Source: Selaginella moellendorffii (lineage: Eukaryota > Streptophyta > Lycopodiopsida > Selaginellales > Selaginellaceae). From it: DNA of 64,000 bases. Of the stretch, positions 63,884 through 64,000 are shown one piece after another (the stretch's first letter is position 1; the number at the start of each line of letters is the position of its first letter). A model generated the notes under the pieces. That model worked only from the letters and a program-made list of their open reading frames with translations. It searched no databases and had not been told where the DNA came from. Both the position numbers and the translations under genes were made by a program. The stretch lies in assembly GCF_000143415.4 (NCBI RefSeq), contig NW_003314292.1, forward strand, positions 598,829-662,828, written 5' to 3'.

Positions 63884-64000
63884 ATATTCTCTTCCATTTT
63901 TTGAAAATCATTGTGACCAAAATTACAGATGGTGTCTCTGTTTGTCTTGTGAGATGTTTTCTGTGAAGCTTTTTGCTGCTGCTCTTGTTCATGATGTTGG

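Larger units (their letters stand above)
60130..63930. repeat. Segmental tandem duplication, right copy
   Basis: Matches 55950-59690 in order and orientation. It begins with a decayed copy of the last two exons of the helicase-like gene (about 60150-60260). There the splice donor AACGTACG has become AATATATG, and the terminal TTGTAA is altered to TTGTTC. Confidence 0.9.

Overview
This is nuclear DNA of a non-seed land plant, most probably a lycophyte such as Selaginella. The evidence is land-plant families throughout (MYB-CC, RAR1, PNSB3, malectin-LRR kinase, malectin-kinesin-14, VTC2), a flagellar central-pair gene (SPAG6/PF16) that seed plants with non-motile sperm lack, and very compact genes whose introns are mostly about 45-70 nt. 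I rebuilt 25 protein-coding gene models by hand from splice sites and reading phase, plus two tRNA genes, one U2 snRNA gene and several relics. All functions are homology inferences from residues visible in the translations.

Layout. 1-8.6 kb: 5' part of a bHLH-like transcription factor gene (-), a gene-free stretch with a cluster of CACGTG motifs, the quinone reductase FQR1 (-), and the tRNA methyltransferase DNMT2 (-) head to head with a two-pore K+ channel (+). 10.5-16.4 kb: a decayed relic of a kelch/F-box-associated gene, an unusually AT-rich VTC2 (GDP-L-galactose phosphorylase) gene, a secreted DUF7705-like protein, and a decayed extra copy of the last two oligopeptidase exons. 16.4-26.3 kb: a dense block with S9A oligopeptidase, 10-formyl-THF deformylase, a Shg1/BOD1-like protein, SmF, tRNA-Thr, SPAG6, dUTPase and U2 snRNA.

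27.2-34.7 kb: a 7.48-kb LTR retroelement on the minus strand with 1.7-kb LTRs, a 5-bp target duplication and a tRNA-Met primer site, but no recognisable gag or pol (LARD-like). Its body is packed with short perfect inverted repeats, the most unusual structure in the window.

35.4-55 kb: MYB-CC regulator, FAD synthase, BASS transporter, a Tyr/Gly-rich small protein, a malectin-domain kinesin-14, a kelch-like protein, a 72-aa coiled-coil protein, an organelle-targeted Aha1-N protein, a frameshifted F-box gene and a malectin-LRR receptor kinase. 55-64 kb: a plastid-targeted protein head to head with a helicase-C-like gene, then a segmental tandem duplication (about 55.95-59.69 and 60.13-63.93 kb). 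In that duplication PNSB3 and tRNA-Leu survive only on the left, RAR1 survives only on the right, and a helical membrane-tail gene is open in both copies.

Two general traits stand out. Neighbouring genes are extremely close (start codons 28 bp apart, and a 29-bp gap between a stop and the next start), and six of about 138 inferred introns use a GC donor.
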